From Flectonema sp. DT1601 (taxonomy: Eukaryota > Euglenozoa > Diplonemea > Diplonemida > Diplonemidae), in NCBI GenBank assembly GCA_964019425.1, contig OZ025815.1, positions 558,001 to 622,000 on the forward strand: a DNA stretch of 64,000 nucleotides, read 5' to 3'. Under the pieces are notes generated by a model. That model saw nothing but the letters and a program-made list of their open reading frames with translations. It did not search any database and was not told the origin of the DNA. Shown here one piece after another: positions 30,301 to 45,300 of the stretch. Positions within the stretch are counted from its first letter, which is position 1. Each line of letters begins with the position of its first letter. The position numbers were made by a program, and so were the translations under genes.

Positions 30301-33300
30301 GGGTCATGTCAAAGCTGTACTTCACCGCGTTCAGCGTGATCGTGTCAGGCCCAGTTGGACGGATGACAACGTTTTCCGCATCAGTAATCACGACCGTGTC
30401 GCAGAAGTACGAGCTGCCACAAGGAACTCCTGCCGCATAGGACGTAGTAGTCTTCAGTCCGAACCGAAAGCTGTCAATCTCGAACATACACCTGTTGACT
30501 GTGCACGAAACCGTCAACCGGATGCCTGTCGCAAGCTGCTTTCCGTAGTCAATGCCCAGAGTGTTGCCAGCAGCGACGTCAATCGCAGAAACCGAGTCCC
30601 ACGAACTAGTCGTGAAAGATGCTCCGATGCTCACGATCTCAGAGATGTGCTTGGAGGCAATGCCCGAAGGAACCGAATCACCGTTGTTGTAGTCGGAGAA
30701 TGCTTCCTCGATCGCCCCCACCGGCACAATGGAGCTGCCGTCAAACGAGTACTGGATCTCCGAAACCGCCACCGGGTTGTTCAGCGTCTGCCCGTCCAAC
30801 CGGATGTAGTCGAACGGCGTGCCGCTCAGGTGCAGCACCGCACAGAACTCGCTTCCCGTGCTCCCGCACAGAATGGTCGACGTCACCCTCGTGACCGTGT
30901 TGACTACCGAACTCCCCGCCTTCGACAGACTGACGTCGAGCACGAACATCGAGCTCGACGACAAGACGCAGCGGAAACCGGTGACCGGAACGTACGTGAA
31001 CGACATTCCGAAGAATCCGCTGACCGACAGCACCAGCGTGCGCACTGAGTCCCAAGAGCGCAAACCCACCGTTGTCGGGTTTATCAAGTTCACCAGGTTC
31101 GCATCCCCGAGGAATTCCAACTCAGGGATGGCTGCAGCATCCGCGTACGTGGACAGCGGCAACAACAACACCCCTTCGGGAACAACCTTTACATCAGAGG
31201 AGAAGCTGAACTTGATATCGTCAACCGAGACCACGCACGCTCCGGCACCCGCCGTGATCGACACTTCGTGCACGTCCACGTTCAACGGAGCCACGAACGT
31301 CGCCCCGTAGTATCCGCTTCCCGAGACCGTGTGGCGCGCGGAAACAGGAACGTCCAAGGCGACCGCGACATCCTTCGAGCTGCCCGTCGCAGAAACTGTC
31401 GAGATCGTCACTGTCACTCCGCTCGTCTGAGTCTCGAGGGTGAGCCGCAAGTGCTTCACCCCGAGCGCGAACCGCAACACCTTCGGCGTCGACATGCAGT
31501 CGGTCCTCAGGGCAACCGAGTCAGCGTTGTTCTGCATCGTCAGCGACAACGGTGCCACGCCGATGTACGTCACGTAGTGGTTGCTGCTCAGCGCTCCCCC
31601 GTTGCTGATAATGTCTTGCAGCGCGGCCTCAGATACCGCTGGTTCGTATTCCGCGAAGTCGAGGCTGAACACCGACCCGTACGGCTGTTTGATGGCATCA
31701 GCCGGCACGAAGCCATACCACATTTCCAGGATCTGGATCGTGGGAGCAGTCATCGCTCCATCATATCCGATCGTCAGTGTATCCGCCAAATAGTTCGCAT
31801 TCGCAAACTGCGACACAACCGTCGCACAAACCTTAGTGACTTCGTTCTCCAAGAAGCAAGGCATAAACGTCACACTCGCAGCCACGCTCGACGTGTGGTA
31901 CGAGAACGTCACCGAGATGTCAGCTCCCACGGAAAATGAGCTCGCATCGACCGCAACCAACATTCGGAACGAGTTAATCGGCAGCACCGTGCTGCCGTGT
32001 CCGAATTTGATTTCCATCGCCCCACCGGCATCGAGATCGTGGTTCCACACGTTCCTCCAAGGCATCCCACCCGCCGGGATGGCAACAATATCCGACAGCG
32101 GGTAGCTCACCAGACCCCAGTCGGGAGTGAAGCTCGTGCTGTCCACGGGGGATACCGTGCTCGCGAATGTCTGGTGGAATCCGCCGGCGGTCGCAGCCCG
32201 AGGCATAATCTTCGTCTCGTCGAACGCCATTGACACGTCGCCGTACAAGAGGGTTCCGCTGTTCACCGTTATCCGCACCAACTCCACGTCCGTCTCCTCA
32301 AGGACGAAGAGGCACATCGCCGCTGTGCTGCCGCCGCATGGAAACACATTCCCGTTCGCCGAGTTGAAATTCGTGGTCTTCGTCACCTGGTTCTGGTTCA
32401 CGAACTCTACCACAACATCGTAAGCGGAGACAGACTCGGTCACCAGCACCATCTGAAACTGCTTCGCAGCAAGGAAGAAGGTGCTCATCAACCCGATGGA
32501 GCCCGAGTCCAAGTTGTGGAAAGTTCCCCCGGAGTTCGTCACCTGACCGTCGACCGAGTGCGTGTACATTCCCTTCGCCCGCCGCATCAATTCCGTGTCC
32601 GACGTCTTCACCGTCTGCAACCCTGCGCGGATGAGCTTCGTCTTGTCGAACGAGTATTCCAGGTTGTCGATGTAGAACGTCCCCGTCGTCGCCGACAACA
32701 CCAACCGGTCCACGGTTTCGGTGGACGTCCTCGTTCCAGAGTACAGGCTGTACGTATGGCAACGGTGCGACGACGACGCCCCACAATCAATTCCCATCAC
32801 GTGGTTCTCAGTGGCCACTATGTGGTCCCTCCAATACTTTGTCACCGTGTACGTCGCCCCTGCCATCTCTGTCGTTGAGATGTCGAACCGAATGTCCGTC
32901 GCGGAGAGCGGCGTCGTTCCCCCCTGCAAGAAGGTGATGGTCACGCTGTTCGTCGACGACATCACCAGCGACTTCGACCCGTCATAAGACCCAATCGAAA
33001 CCTCCCTCGATCCAGCGGTCGGGTTGACGTACGAGATGTGCTCCGCGACGATGTTCTCCGGAACCTCATTCGTCCCGACGTTGTAGTCGTCAAACGTCTC
33101 CCTGATCTTCCCGCTCGGCACAATCTGCGAGCTATCGAACGCGAAGTCGAGTTGCGCGACCCACCCGTTGAATCCCTCGATCAGCAGCAGGTCTGCCGCA
33201 GGAGCTCCGATCTCCGGAACGACCACGTGCTCCACGCAGTACCGGGAAGGTCCCCCGGAAGGTCCGCACTGTCGGGCAGTCGACAGGGAAACTGCAGTTC

Positions 33301-36300
33301 CACCCAAGCCAAGTGTCACCGTCGCACCCTGCGATTCCGTGGTCGACACGAGAACCAGCCGCAACCCTTTCACCGCAACCAGGTTGAAGGAAACAAGCGC
33401 TTCTCCCACGACCCAACCAAGTTCGTTCTCGTGATGCCAGCTGCTCACCGTTGACAACGGCATGGGCGACGAAATTGCCGCCGCTCCGATGTTGCTGATC
33501 ATGTGATCCGCGTAGAACGCATCGAATGCGAAGTCAACCGTGAAGCGGCACACCTGTAGCCCGTTCGGCACCACCGACATCGGATCCGTCAGCTCGTTTG
33601 CGTCGAAACGGTAATACAGCTCGTCAACCAAGATCGAGGTCCCCGCTGGGTTGGTGATGGTGATCTTGTCCATCCCGCTGCTCACGAACGTCGCACCGTA
33701 CGCCGTCCCTCCACCGATGCGGTATTCGCGCGCCTCTCTCGCCGACAGGCTCACTGCTTGCGCAGCCCCGGGCTCCGCCTTCACCACTTCAGTGATGGTC
33801 ACCTCCACAGCCGCTGTGCTCCACATGGTGAATCGCACCTTCCTCACCTCCATGAAGGCGAACGAGACCGTCTTTGAGCTGCCTGCCGCAATCTCCCAAG
33901 AGAAGCTCGCGGCCGGCTCCGGGCCCGTCCCGACCGTCTCTGTTCCAGGGCCTCCCATCGAGTTCACGTACACCTCGAAGAAATTGTCGTGGTTGAATCC
34001 AGCCAGTGACAAGAAGTTTGTCGTCAACCGACCAGTCGGAAGCCGCAGCAGCCCCTCGGCGAAGCCGTACACGATGTCGTCGACATAGAACGCGGTCGTC
34101 CCGTCCGTCAGCGACATGTCCATCTCGTCGAGGTCCTTCAAGAGGAAGGTCGCACAGAAGGAACTTGAACCCACCACGCAAGGCACGTCGATGTTGACCT
34201 TGGTGTCGGTCGAAGCAGTGCCGAGTATTGACTTCAAGGTGATCTCCCGAATTCCGGAGGTGATCACCGTGAGCCTCACATCCTGCACAACCAAAGGAAG
34301 GAACGTCGATGACACACTCAGTCCCCAAACTATCTTCCCAGTTGAAGCAGCAGGAAGCTCCCAAGCCGCGCTGCTCGGGGAGCGGTCGCCTGGCGTCTCG
34401 TCGACCACGGCGCCGGTCGGCCCTATCGAGTACACGAAATAGTTAACATCAGCCCGCTCTTGGTACGCATCGGTAGTGAAGGATGGGCTGTCGGTATCGA
34501 AGTTGATTGTGTACAGTGTCGTGTCGTCCGGGTACACAGCAGTACCGTCAAACGACAGCGCAACGTCGTCAACATACACATCGCTGTCCATGTTGTGCTT
34601 GATGACAAACTGGTCGTACCCGACGGCGTCTTGCACGTGAACCATCACGCAGAACACATCATTTGCGTTGCTTCCTCCGCCGCAACCGCAACACGCCTCC
34701 TTGGCGATGTGCGTGTTGCGGTTCGCCTCGTCAACACCTGCAATGTCACAAGCACCGTTGTTGACGTAGTAATCGCAGCCGCGCGAGCTCTGATCCAACC
34801 ACGCTGATCCGCCGACCGTCAAGTCCGAGCAAGGGACACCTGATGGCTTTGCGATCTCGTTGCCGCCGCAAACGAACGAATTAGCTTCGCTGAATGCAAC
34901 GTTTCCGCTGTTCTTGACACCATCAGTGTACAACTCAAGCTCAAATGCGAACGGCATCACGAACGACATCACAACAGCACGGAAGTTCGTGGCCGGAAGA
35001 AACATCGTGCGGATGAACCCCGGCGTGTCCTTGTCGACGAAAAGCGAGTCCGAGTTGTCGAAGGAGAACGAGCTAAGCGACGGTCCGAAGCTGGAGACAT
35101 CGATGCTCTGGTAGAAAGCCGAGTCGTAGCTCGACATCCCGTTGAAGTCCATGTGTCTCTCTTCCGAGATGGTAAGCAGGGTCATGTCAAAGCTGTACTT
35201 CACCGCGTTCAGCGTGATCGTGTCAGGCCCAGTTGGACGGATGACAACGTTTTCCGCATCAGTAATCACGACCGTGTCGCAGAAGTACGAGCTGCCACAA
35301 GGAACTCCTGCCGCATAGGACGTAGTAGTCTTCAGTCCGAACCGAAAGCTGTCAATCTCGAACATACACCTGTTGACTGTGCACGAAACCGTCAACCGGA
35401 TGCCTGTCGCAAGCTGCTTTCCGTAGTCAATGCCCAGAGTGTTGCCAGCAGCGACGTCAATCGCAGAAACCGAGTCCCACGAACTAGTCGTGAAAGATGC
35501 TCCGATGCTCACGATCTCAGAGATGTGCTTGGAGGCAATGCCCGAAGGAACCGAATCACCGTTGTTGTAGTCGGAGAATGCTTCCTCGATCGCCCCCACC
35601 GGCACAATGGAGCTGCCGTCAAACGAGTACTGGATCTCCGAAACCGCCACCGGGTTGTTCAGCGTCTGCCCGTCCAACCGGATGTAGTCGAACGGCGTGC
35701 CGCTCAGGTGCAGCACCGCACAGAACTCGCTTCCCGTGCTCCCGCACAGAATGGTCGACGTCACCCTCGTGACCGTGTTGACTACCGAACTCCCCGCCTT
35801 CGACAGACTGACGTCGAGCACGAACATCGAGCTCGACGACAAGACGCAGCGGAAACCGGTGACCGGAACGTACGTGAACGACATTCCGAAGAATCCGCTG
35901 ACCGACAGCACCAGCGTGCGCACTGAGTCCCAAGAGCGCAAACCCACCGTTGTCGGGTTTATCAAGTTCACCAGGTTCGCATCCCCGAGGAATTCCAACT
36001 CAGGGATGGCTGCAGCATCCGCGTACGTGGACAGCGGCAACAACAACACCCCTTCGGGAACAACCTTTACATCAGAGGAGAAGCTGAACTTGATATCGTC
36101 AACCGAGACCACGCACGCTCCGGCACCCGCCGTGATCGACACTTCGTGCACGTCCACGTTCAACGGAGCCACGAACGTCGCCCCGTAGTATCCGCTTCCC
36201 GAGACCGTGTGGCGCGCGGAAACAGGAACGTCCAAGGCGACCGCGACATCCTTCGAGCTGCCCGTCGCAGAAACTGTCGAGATCGTCACTGTCACTCCGC

Positions 36301-39300
36301 TCGTCTGAGTCTCGAGGGTGAGCCGCAAGTGCTTCACCCCGAGCGCGAACCGCAACACCTTCGGCGTCGACATGCAGTCGGTCCTCAGGGCAACCGAGTC
36401 AGCGTTGTTCTGCATCGTCAGCGACAACGGTGCCACGCCGATGTACGTCACGTAGTGGTTGCTGCTCAGCGCTCCCCCGTTGCTGATAATGTCTTGCAGC
36501 GCGGCCTCAGATACCGCTGGTTCGTATTCCGCGAAGTCGAGGCTGAACACCGACCCGTACGGCTGTTTGATGGCATCAGCCGGCACGAAGCCATACCACA
36601 TTTCCAGGATCTGGATCGTGGGAGCAGTCATCGCTCCATCATATCCGATCGTCAGTGTATCCGCCAAATAGTTCGCATTCGCAAACTGCGACACAACCGT
36701 CGCACAAACCTTAGTGACTTCGTTCTCCAAGAAGCAAGGCATAAACGTCACACTCGCAGCCACGCTCGACGTGTGGTACGAGAACGTCACCGAGATGTCA
36801 GCTCCCACGGAAAATGAGCTCGCATCGACCGCAACCAACATTCGGAACGAGTTAATCGGCAGCACCGTGCTGCCGTGTCCGAATTTGATTTCCATCGCCC
36901 CACCGGCATCGAGATCGTGGTTCCACACGTTCCTCCAAGGCATCCCACCCGCCGGGATGGCAACAATATCCGACAGCGGGTAGCTCACCAGACCCCAGTC
37001 GGGAGTGAAGCTCGTGCTGTCCACGGGGGATACCGTGCTCGCGAATGTCTGGTGGAATCCGCCGGCGGTCGCAGCCCGAGGCATAATCTTCGTCTCGTCG
37101 AACGCCATTGACACGTCGCCGTACAAGAGGGTTCCGCTGTTCACCGTTATCCGCACCAACTCCACGTCCGTCTCCTCAAGGACGAAGAGGCACATCGCCG
37201 CTGTGCTGCCGCCGCATGGAAACACGTTCCCGTTCGCCGAGTTGAAATTCGTGGTCTTCGTCACCTGGTTCTGGTTCACGAACTCTACCACAACATCGTA
37301 AGCGGAGACAGACTCGGTCACCAGCACCATCTGAAACTGCTTCGCAGCAAGGAAGAAGGTGCTCATCAACCCGATGGAGCCCGAGTCCAAGTTGTGGAAA
37401 GTTCCCCCGGAGTTCGTCACCTGACCGTCGACCGAGTGCGTGTACATTCCCTTCGCCCGCCGCATCAATTCCGTGTCCGACGTCTTCACCGTCTGCAACC
37501 CTGCGCGGATGAGCTTCGTCTTGTCGAACGAGTATTCCAGGTTGTCGATGTAGAACGTCCCCGTCGTCGCCGACAACACCAACCGGTCCACGGTTTCGGT
37601 GGACGTCCTCGTTCCAGAGTACAGGCTGTACGTATGGCAACGGTGCGACGACGACGCCCCACAATCAATTCCCATCACGTGGTTCTCAGTGGCCACTATG
37701 TGGTCCCTCCAATACTTTGTCACCGTGTACGTCGCCCCTGCCATCTCTGTCGTTGAGATGTCGAACCGAATGTCCGTCGCGGAGAGCGGCGTCGTTCCCC
37801 CCTGCAAGAAGGTGATGGTCACGCTGTTCGTCGACGACATCACCAGCGACTTCGACCCGTCATAAGACCCAATCGAAACCTCCCTCGATCCAGCGGTCGG
37901 GTTGACGTACGAGATGTGCTCCGCGACGATGTTCTCCGGAACCTCATTCGTCCCGACGTTGTAGTCGTCAAACGTCTCCCTGATCTTCCCGCTCGGCACA
38001 ATCTGCGAGCTATCGAACGCGAAGTCGAGTTGCGCGACCCACCCGTTGAATCCCTCGATCAGCAGCAGGTCTGCCGCAGGAGCTCCGATCTCCGGAACGA
38101 CCACGTGCTCCACGCAGTACCGGGAAGGTCCCCCGGAAGGTCCGCACTGTCGGGCAGTCGACAGGGAAACTGCAGTTCCACCCAAGCCAAGTGTCACCGT
38201 CGCACCCTGCGATTCCGTGGTCGACACGAGAACCAGCCGCAACCCTTTCACCGCAACCAGGTTGAAGGAAACAAGCGCTTCTCCCACGACCCAACCAAGT
38301 TCGTTCTCGTGATGCCAGCTGCTCACCGTTGACAACGGCATGGGCGACGAAATTGCCGCCGCTCCGATGTTGCTGATCATGTGATCCGCGTAGAACGCAT
38401 CGAATGCGAAGTCAACCGTGAAGCGGCACACCTGTAGCCCGTTCGGCACCACCGACATCGGATCCGTCAGCTCGTTTGCGTCGAAACGGTAATACAGCTC
38501 GTCAACCAAGATCGAGGTCCCCGCTGGGTTGGTGATGGTGATCTTGTCCATCCCGCTGCTCACGAACGTCGCACCGTACGCCGTCCCTCCACCGATGCGG
38601 TATTCGCGCGCCTCTCTCGCCGACAGGCTCACTGCTTGCGCAGCCCCGGGCTCCGCCTTCACCACTTCAGTGATGGTCACCTCCACAGCCGCTGTGCTCC
38701 ACATGGTGAATCGCACCTTCCTCACCTCCATGAAGGCGAACGAGACCGTCTTTGAGCTGCCTGCCGCAATCTCCCAAGAGAAGCTCGCGGCCGGCTCCGG
38801 GCCCGTCCCGACCGTCTCTGTTCCAGGGCCTCCCATCGAGTTCACGTACACCTCGAAGAAATTGTCGTGGTTGAATCCAGCCAGTGACAAGAAGTTTGTC
38901 GTCAACCGACCAGTCGGAAGCCGCAGCAGCCCCTCGGCGAAGCCGTACACGATGTCGTCGACATAGAACGCGGTCGTCCCGTCCGTCAGCGACATGTCCA
39001 TCTCGTCGAGGTCCTTCAAGAGGAAGGTCGCACAGAAGGAACTTGAACCCACCACGCAAGGCACGTCGATGTTGACCTTGGTGTCGGTCGAAGCAGTGCC
39101 GAGTATTGACTTCAAGGTGATCTCCCGAATTCCGGAGGTGATCACCGTGAGCCTCACATCCTGCACAACCAAAGGAAGGAACGTCGATGACACACTCAGT
39201 CCCCAAACTATCTTCCCAGTTGAAGCAGCAGGAAGCTCCCAAGCCGCGCTGCTCGGGGAGCGGTCGCCTGGCGTCTCGTCGACCACGGCGCCGGTCGGCC

Positions 39301-42300
39301 CTATCGAGTACACGAAATAGTTAACATCAGCCCGCTCTTGGTACGCATCGGTAGTGAAGGATGGGCTGTCGGTATCGAAGTTGATTGTGTACAGTGTCGT
39401 GTCGTCCGGGTACACAGCAGTACCGTCAAACGACAGCGCAACGTCGTCAACATACACATCGCTGTCCATGTTGTGCTTGATGACAAACTGGTCGTACCCG
39501 ACGGCGTCTTGCACGTGAACCATCACGCAGAACACATCATTTGCGTTGCTTCCTCCGCCGCAACCGCAACACGCCTCCTTGGCGATGTGCGTGTTGCGGT
39601 TCGCCTCGTCAACACCTGCAATGTCACAAGCACCGTTGTTGACGTAGTAATCGCAGCCGCGCGAGCTCTGATCCAACCACGCTGATCCGCCGACCGTCAA
39701 GTCCGAGCAAGGGACACCTGATGGCTTTGCGATCTCGTTGCCGCCGCAAACGAACGAATTAGCTTCGCTGAATGCAACGTTTCCGCTGTTCTTGACACCA
39801 TCAGTGTACAACTCAAGCTCAAATGCGAACGGCATCACGAACGACATCACAACAGCACGGAAGTTCGTGGCCGGAAGAAACATCGTGCGGATGAACCCCG
39901 GCGTGTCCTTGTCGACGAAAAGCGAGTCCGAGTTGTCGAAGGAGAACGAGCTAAGCGACGGTCCGAAGCTGGAGACATCGATGCTCTGGTAGAAAGCCGA
40001 GTCGTAGCTCGACATCCCGTTGAAGTCCATGTGTCTCTCTTCCGAGATGGTAAGCAGGGTCATGTCAAAGCTGTACTTCACCGCGTTCAGCGTGATCGTG
40101 TCAGGCCCAGTTGGACGGATGACAACGTTTTCCGCATCAGTAATCACGACCGTGTCGCAGAAGTACGAGCTGCCACAAGGAACTCCTGCCGCATAGGACG
40201 TAGTAGTCTTCAGTCCGAACCGAAAGCTGTCAATCTCGAACATACACCTGTTGACTGTGCACGAAACCGTCAACCGGATGCCTGTCGCAAGCTGCTTTCC
40301 GTAGTCAATGCCCAGAGTGTTGCCAGCAGCGACGTCAATCGCAGAAACCGAGTCCCACGAACTAGTCGTGAAAGATGCTCCGATGCTCACGATCTCAGAG
40401 ATGTGCTTGGAGGCAATGCCCGAAGGAACCGAATCACCGTTGTTGTAGTCGGAGAATGCTTCCTCGATCGCCCCCACCGGCACAATGGAGCTGCCGTCAA
40501 ACGAGTACTGGATCTCCGAAACCGCCACCGGGTTGTTCAGCGTCTGCCCGTCCAACCGGATGTAGTCGAACGGCGTGCCGCTCAGGTGCAGCACCGCACA
40601 GAACTCGCTTCCCGTGCTCCCGCACAGAATGGTCGACGTCACCCTCGTGACCGTGTTGACTACCGAACTCCCCGCCTTCGACAGACTGACGTCGAGCACG
40701 AACATCGAGCTCGACGACAAGACGCAGCGGAAACCGGTGACCGGAACGTACGTGAACGACATTCCGAAGAATCCGCTGACCGACAGCACCAGCGTGCGCA
40801 CTGAGTCCCAAGAGCGCAAACCCACCGTTGTCGGGTTTATCAAGTTCACCAGGTTCGCATCCCCGAGGAATTCCAACTCAGGGATGGCTGCAGCATCCGC
40901 GTACGTGGACAGCGGCAACAACAACACCCCTTCGGGAACAACCTTTACATCAGAGGAGAAGCTGAACTTGATATCGTCAACCGAGACCACGCACGCTCCG
41001 GCACCCGCCGTGATCGACACTTCGTGCACGTCCACGTTCAACGGAGCCACGAACGTCGCCCCGTAGTATCCGCTTCCCGAGACCGTGTGGCGCGCGGAAA
41101 CAGGAACGTCCAAGGCGACCGCGACATCCTTCGAGCTGCCCGTCGCAGAAACTGTCGAGATCGTCACTGTCACTCCGCTCGTCTGAGTCTCGAGGGTGAG
41201 CCGCAAGTGCTTCACCCCGAGCGCGAACCGCAACACCTTCGGCGTCGACATGCAGTCGGTCCTCAGGGCAACCGAGTCAGCGTTGTTCTGCATCGTCAGC
41301 GACAACGGTGCCACGCCGATGTACGTCACGTAGTGGTTGCTGCTCAGCGCTCCCCCGTTGCTGATAATGTCTTGCAGCGCGGCCTCAGATACCGCTGGTT
41401 CGTATTCCGCGAAGTCGAGGCTGAACACCGACCCGTACGGCTGTTTGATGGCATCAGCCGGCACGAAGCCATACCACATTTCCAGGATCTGGATCGTGGG
41501 AGCAGTCATCGCTCCATCATATCCGATCGTCAGTGTATCCGCCAAATAGTTCGCATTCGCAAACTGCGACACAACCGTCGCACAAACCTTAGTGACTTCG
41601 TTCTCCAAGAAGCAAGGCATAAACGTCACACTCGCAGCCACGCTCGACGTGTGGTACGAGAACGTCACCGAGATGTCAGCTCCCACGGAAAATGAGCTCG
41701 CATCGACCGCAACCAACATTCGGAACGAGTTAATCGGCAGCACCGTGCTGCCGTGTCCGAATTTGATTTCCATCGCCCCACCGGCATCGAGATCGTGGTT
41801 CCACACGTTCCTCCAAGGCATCCCACCCGCCGGGATGGCAACAATATCCGACAGCGGGTAGCTCACCAGACCCCAGTCGGGAGTGAAGCTCGTGCTGTCC
41901 ACGGGGGATACCGTGCTCGCGAATGTCTGGTGGAATCCGCCGGCGGTCGCAGCCCGAGGCATAATCTTCGTCTCGTCGAACGCCATTGACACGTCGCCGT
42001 ACAAGAGGGTTCCGCTGTTCACCGTTATCCGCACCAACTCCACGTCCGTCTCCTCAAGGACGAAGAGGCACATCGCCGCTGTGCTGCCGCCGCATGGAAA
42101 CACATTCCCGTTCGCCGAGTTGAAATTCGTGGTCTTCGTCACCTGGTTCTGGTTCACGAACTCTACCACAACATCGTAAGCGGAGACAGACTCGGTCACC
42201 AGCACCATCTGAAACTGCTTCGCAGCAAGGAAGAAGGTGCTCATCAACCCGATGGAGCCCGAGTCCAAGTTGTGGAAAGTTCCCCCGGAGTTCGTCACCT

Positions 42301-45300
42301 GACCGTCGACCGAGTGCGTGTACATTCCCTTCGCCCGCCGCATCAATTCCGTGTCCGACGTCTTCACCGTCTGCAACCCTGCGCGGATGAGCTTCGTCTT
42401 GTCGAACGAGTATTCCAGGTTGTCGATGTAGAACGTCCCCGTCGTCGCCGACAACACCAACCGGTCCACGGTTTCGGTGGACGTCCTCGTTCCAGAGTAC
42501 AGGCTGTACGTATGGCAACGGTGCGACGACGACGCCCCACAATCAATTCCCATCACGTGGTTCTCAGTGGCCACTATGTGGTCCCTCCAATACTTTGTCA
42601 CCGTGTACGTCGCCCCTGCCATCTCTGTCGTTGAGATGTCGAACCGAATGTCCGTCGCGGAGAGCGGCGTCGTTCCCCCCTGCAAGAAGGTGATGGTCAC
42701 GCTGTTCGTCGACGACATCACCAGCGACTTCGACCCGTCATAAGACCCAATCGAAACCTCCCTCGATCCAGCGGTCGGGTTGACGTACGAGATGTGCTCC
42801 GCGACGATGTTCTCCGGAACCTCATTCGTCCCGACGTTGTAGTCGTCAAACGTCTCCCTGATCTTCCCGCTCGGCACAATCTGCGAGCTATCGAACGCGA
42901 AGTCGAGTTGCGCGACCCACCCGTTGAATCCCTCGATCAGCAGCAGGTCTGCCGCAGGAGCTCCGATCTCCGGAACGACCACGTGCTCCACGCAGTACCG
43001 GGAAGGTCCCCCGGAAGGTCCGCACTGTCGGGCAGTCGACAGGGAAACTGCAGTTCCACCCAAGCCAAGTGTCACCGTCGCACCCTGCGATTCCGTGGTC
43101 GACACGAGAACCAGCCGCAACCCTTTCACCGCAACCAGGTTGAAGGAAACAAGCGCTTCTCCCACGACCCAACCAAGTTCGTTCTCGTGATGCCAGCTGC
43201 TCACCGTTGACAACGGCATGGGCGACGAAATTGCCGCCGCTCCGATGTTGCTGATCATGTGATCCGCGTAGAACGCATCGAATGCGAAGTCAACCGTGAA
43301 GCGGCACACCTGTAGCCCGTTCGGCACCACCGACATCGGATCCGTCAGCTCGTTTGCGTCGAAACGGTAATACAGCTCGTCAACCAAGATCGAGGTCCCC
43401 GCTGGGTTGGTGATGGTGATCTTGTCCATCCCGCTGCTCACGAACGTCGCACCGTACGCCGTCCCTCCACCGATGCGGTATTCGCGCGCCTCTCTCGCCG
43501 ACAGGCTCACTGCTTGCGCAGCCCCGGGCTCCGCCTTCACCACTTCAGTGATGGTCACCTCCACAGCCGCTGTGCTCCACATGGTGAATCGCACCTTCCT
43601 CACCTCCATGAAGGCGAACGAGACCGTCTTTGAGCTGCCTGCCGCAATCTCCCAAGAGAAGCTCGCGGCCGGCTCCGGGCCCGTCCCGACCGTCTCTGTT
43701 CCAGGGCCTCCCATCGAGTTCACGTACACCTCGAAGAAATTGTCGTGGTTGAATCCAGCCAGTGACAAGAAGTTTGTCGTCAACCGACCAGTCGGAAGCC
43801 GCAGCAGCCCCTCGGCGAAGCCGTACACGATGTCGTCGACATAGAACGCGGTCGTCCCGTCCGTCAGCGACATGTCCATCTCGTCGAGGTCCTTCAAGAG
43901 GAAGGTCGCACAGAAGGAACTTGAACCCACCACGCAAGGCACGTCGATGTTGACCTTGGTGTCGGTCGAAGCAGTGCCGAGTATTGACTTCAAGGTGATC
44001 TCCCGAATTCCGGAGGTGATCACCGTGAGCCTCACATCCTGCACAACCAAAGGAAGGAACGTCGATGACACACTCAGTCCCCAAACTATCTTCCCAGTTG
44101 AAGCAGCAGGAAGCTCCCAAGCCGCGCTGCTCGGGGAGCGGTCGCCTGGCGTCTCGTCGACCACGGCGCCGGTCGGCCCTATCGAGTACACGAAATAGTT
44201 AACATCAGCCCGCTCTTGGTACGCATCGGTAGTGAAGGATGGGCTGTCGGTATCGAAGTTGATTGTGTACAGTGTCGTGTCGTCCGGGTACACAGCAGTA
44301 CCGTCAAACGACAGCGCAACGTCGTCAACATACACATCGCTGTCCATGTTGTGCTTGATGACAAACTGGTCGTACCCGACGGCGTCTTGCACGTGAACCA
44401 TCACGCAGAACACATCATTTGCGTTGCTTCCTCCGCCGCAACCGCAACACGCCTCCTTGGCGATGTGCGTGTTGCGGTTCGCCTCGTCAACACCTGCAAT
44501 GTCACAAGCACCGTTGTTGACGTAGTAATCGCAGCCGCGCGAGCTCTGATCCAACCACGCTGATCCGCCGACCGTCAAGTCCGAGCAAGGGACACCTGAT
44601 GGCTTTGCGATCTCGTTGCCGCCGCAAACGAACGAATTAGCTTCGCTGAATGCAACGTTTCCGCTGTTCTTGACACCATCAGTGTACAACTCAAGCTCAA
44701 ATGCGAACGGCATCACGAACGACATCACAACAGCACGGAAGTTCGTGGCCGGAAGAAACATCGTGCGGATGAACCCCGGCGTGTCCTTGTCGACGAAAAG
44801 CGAGTCCGAGTTGTCGAAGGAGAACGAGCTAAGCGACGGTCCGAAGCTGGAGACATCGATGCTCTGGTAGAAAGCCGAGTCGTAGCTCGACATCCCGTTG
44901 AAGTCCATGTGTCTCTCTTCCGAGATGGTAAGCAGGGTCATGTCAAAGCTGTACTTCACCGCGTTCAGCGTGATCGTGTCAGGCCCAGTTGGACGGATGA
45001 CAACGTTTTCCGCATCAGTAATCACGACCGTGTCGCAGAAGTACGAGCTGCCACAAGGAACTCCTGCCGCATAGGACGTAGTAGTCTTCAGTCCGAACCG
45101 AAAGCTGTCAATCTCGAACATACACCTGTTGACTGTGCACGAAACCGTCAACCGGATGCCTGTCGCAAGCTGCTTTCCGTAGTCAATGCCCAGAGTGTTG
45201 CCAGCAGCGACGTCAATCGCAGAAACCGAGTCCCACGAACTAGTCGTGAAAGATGCTCCGATGCTCACGATCTCAGAGATGTGCTTGGAGGCAATGCCCG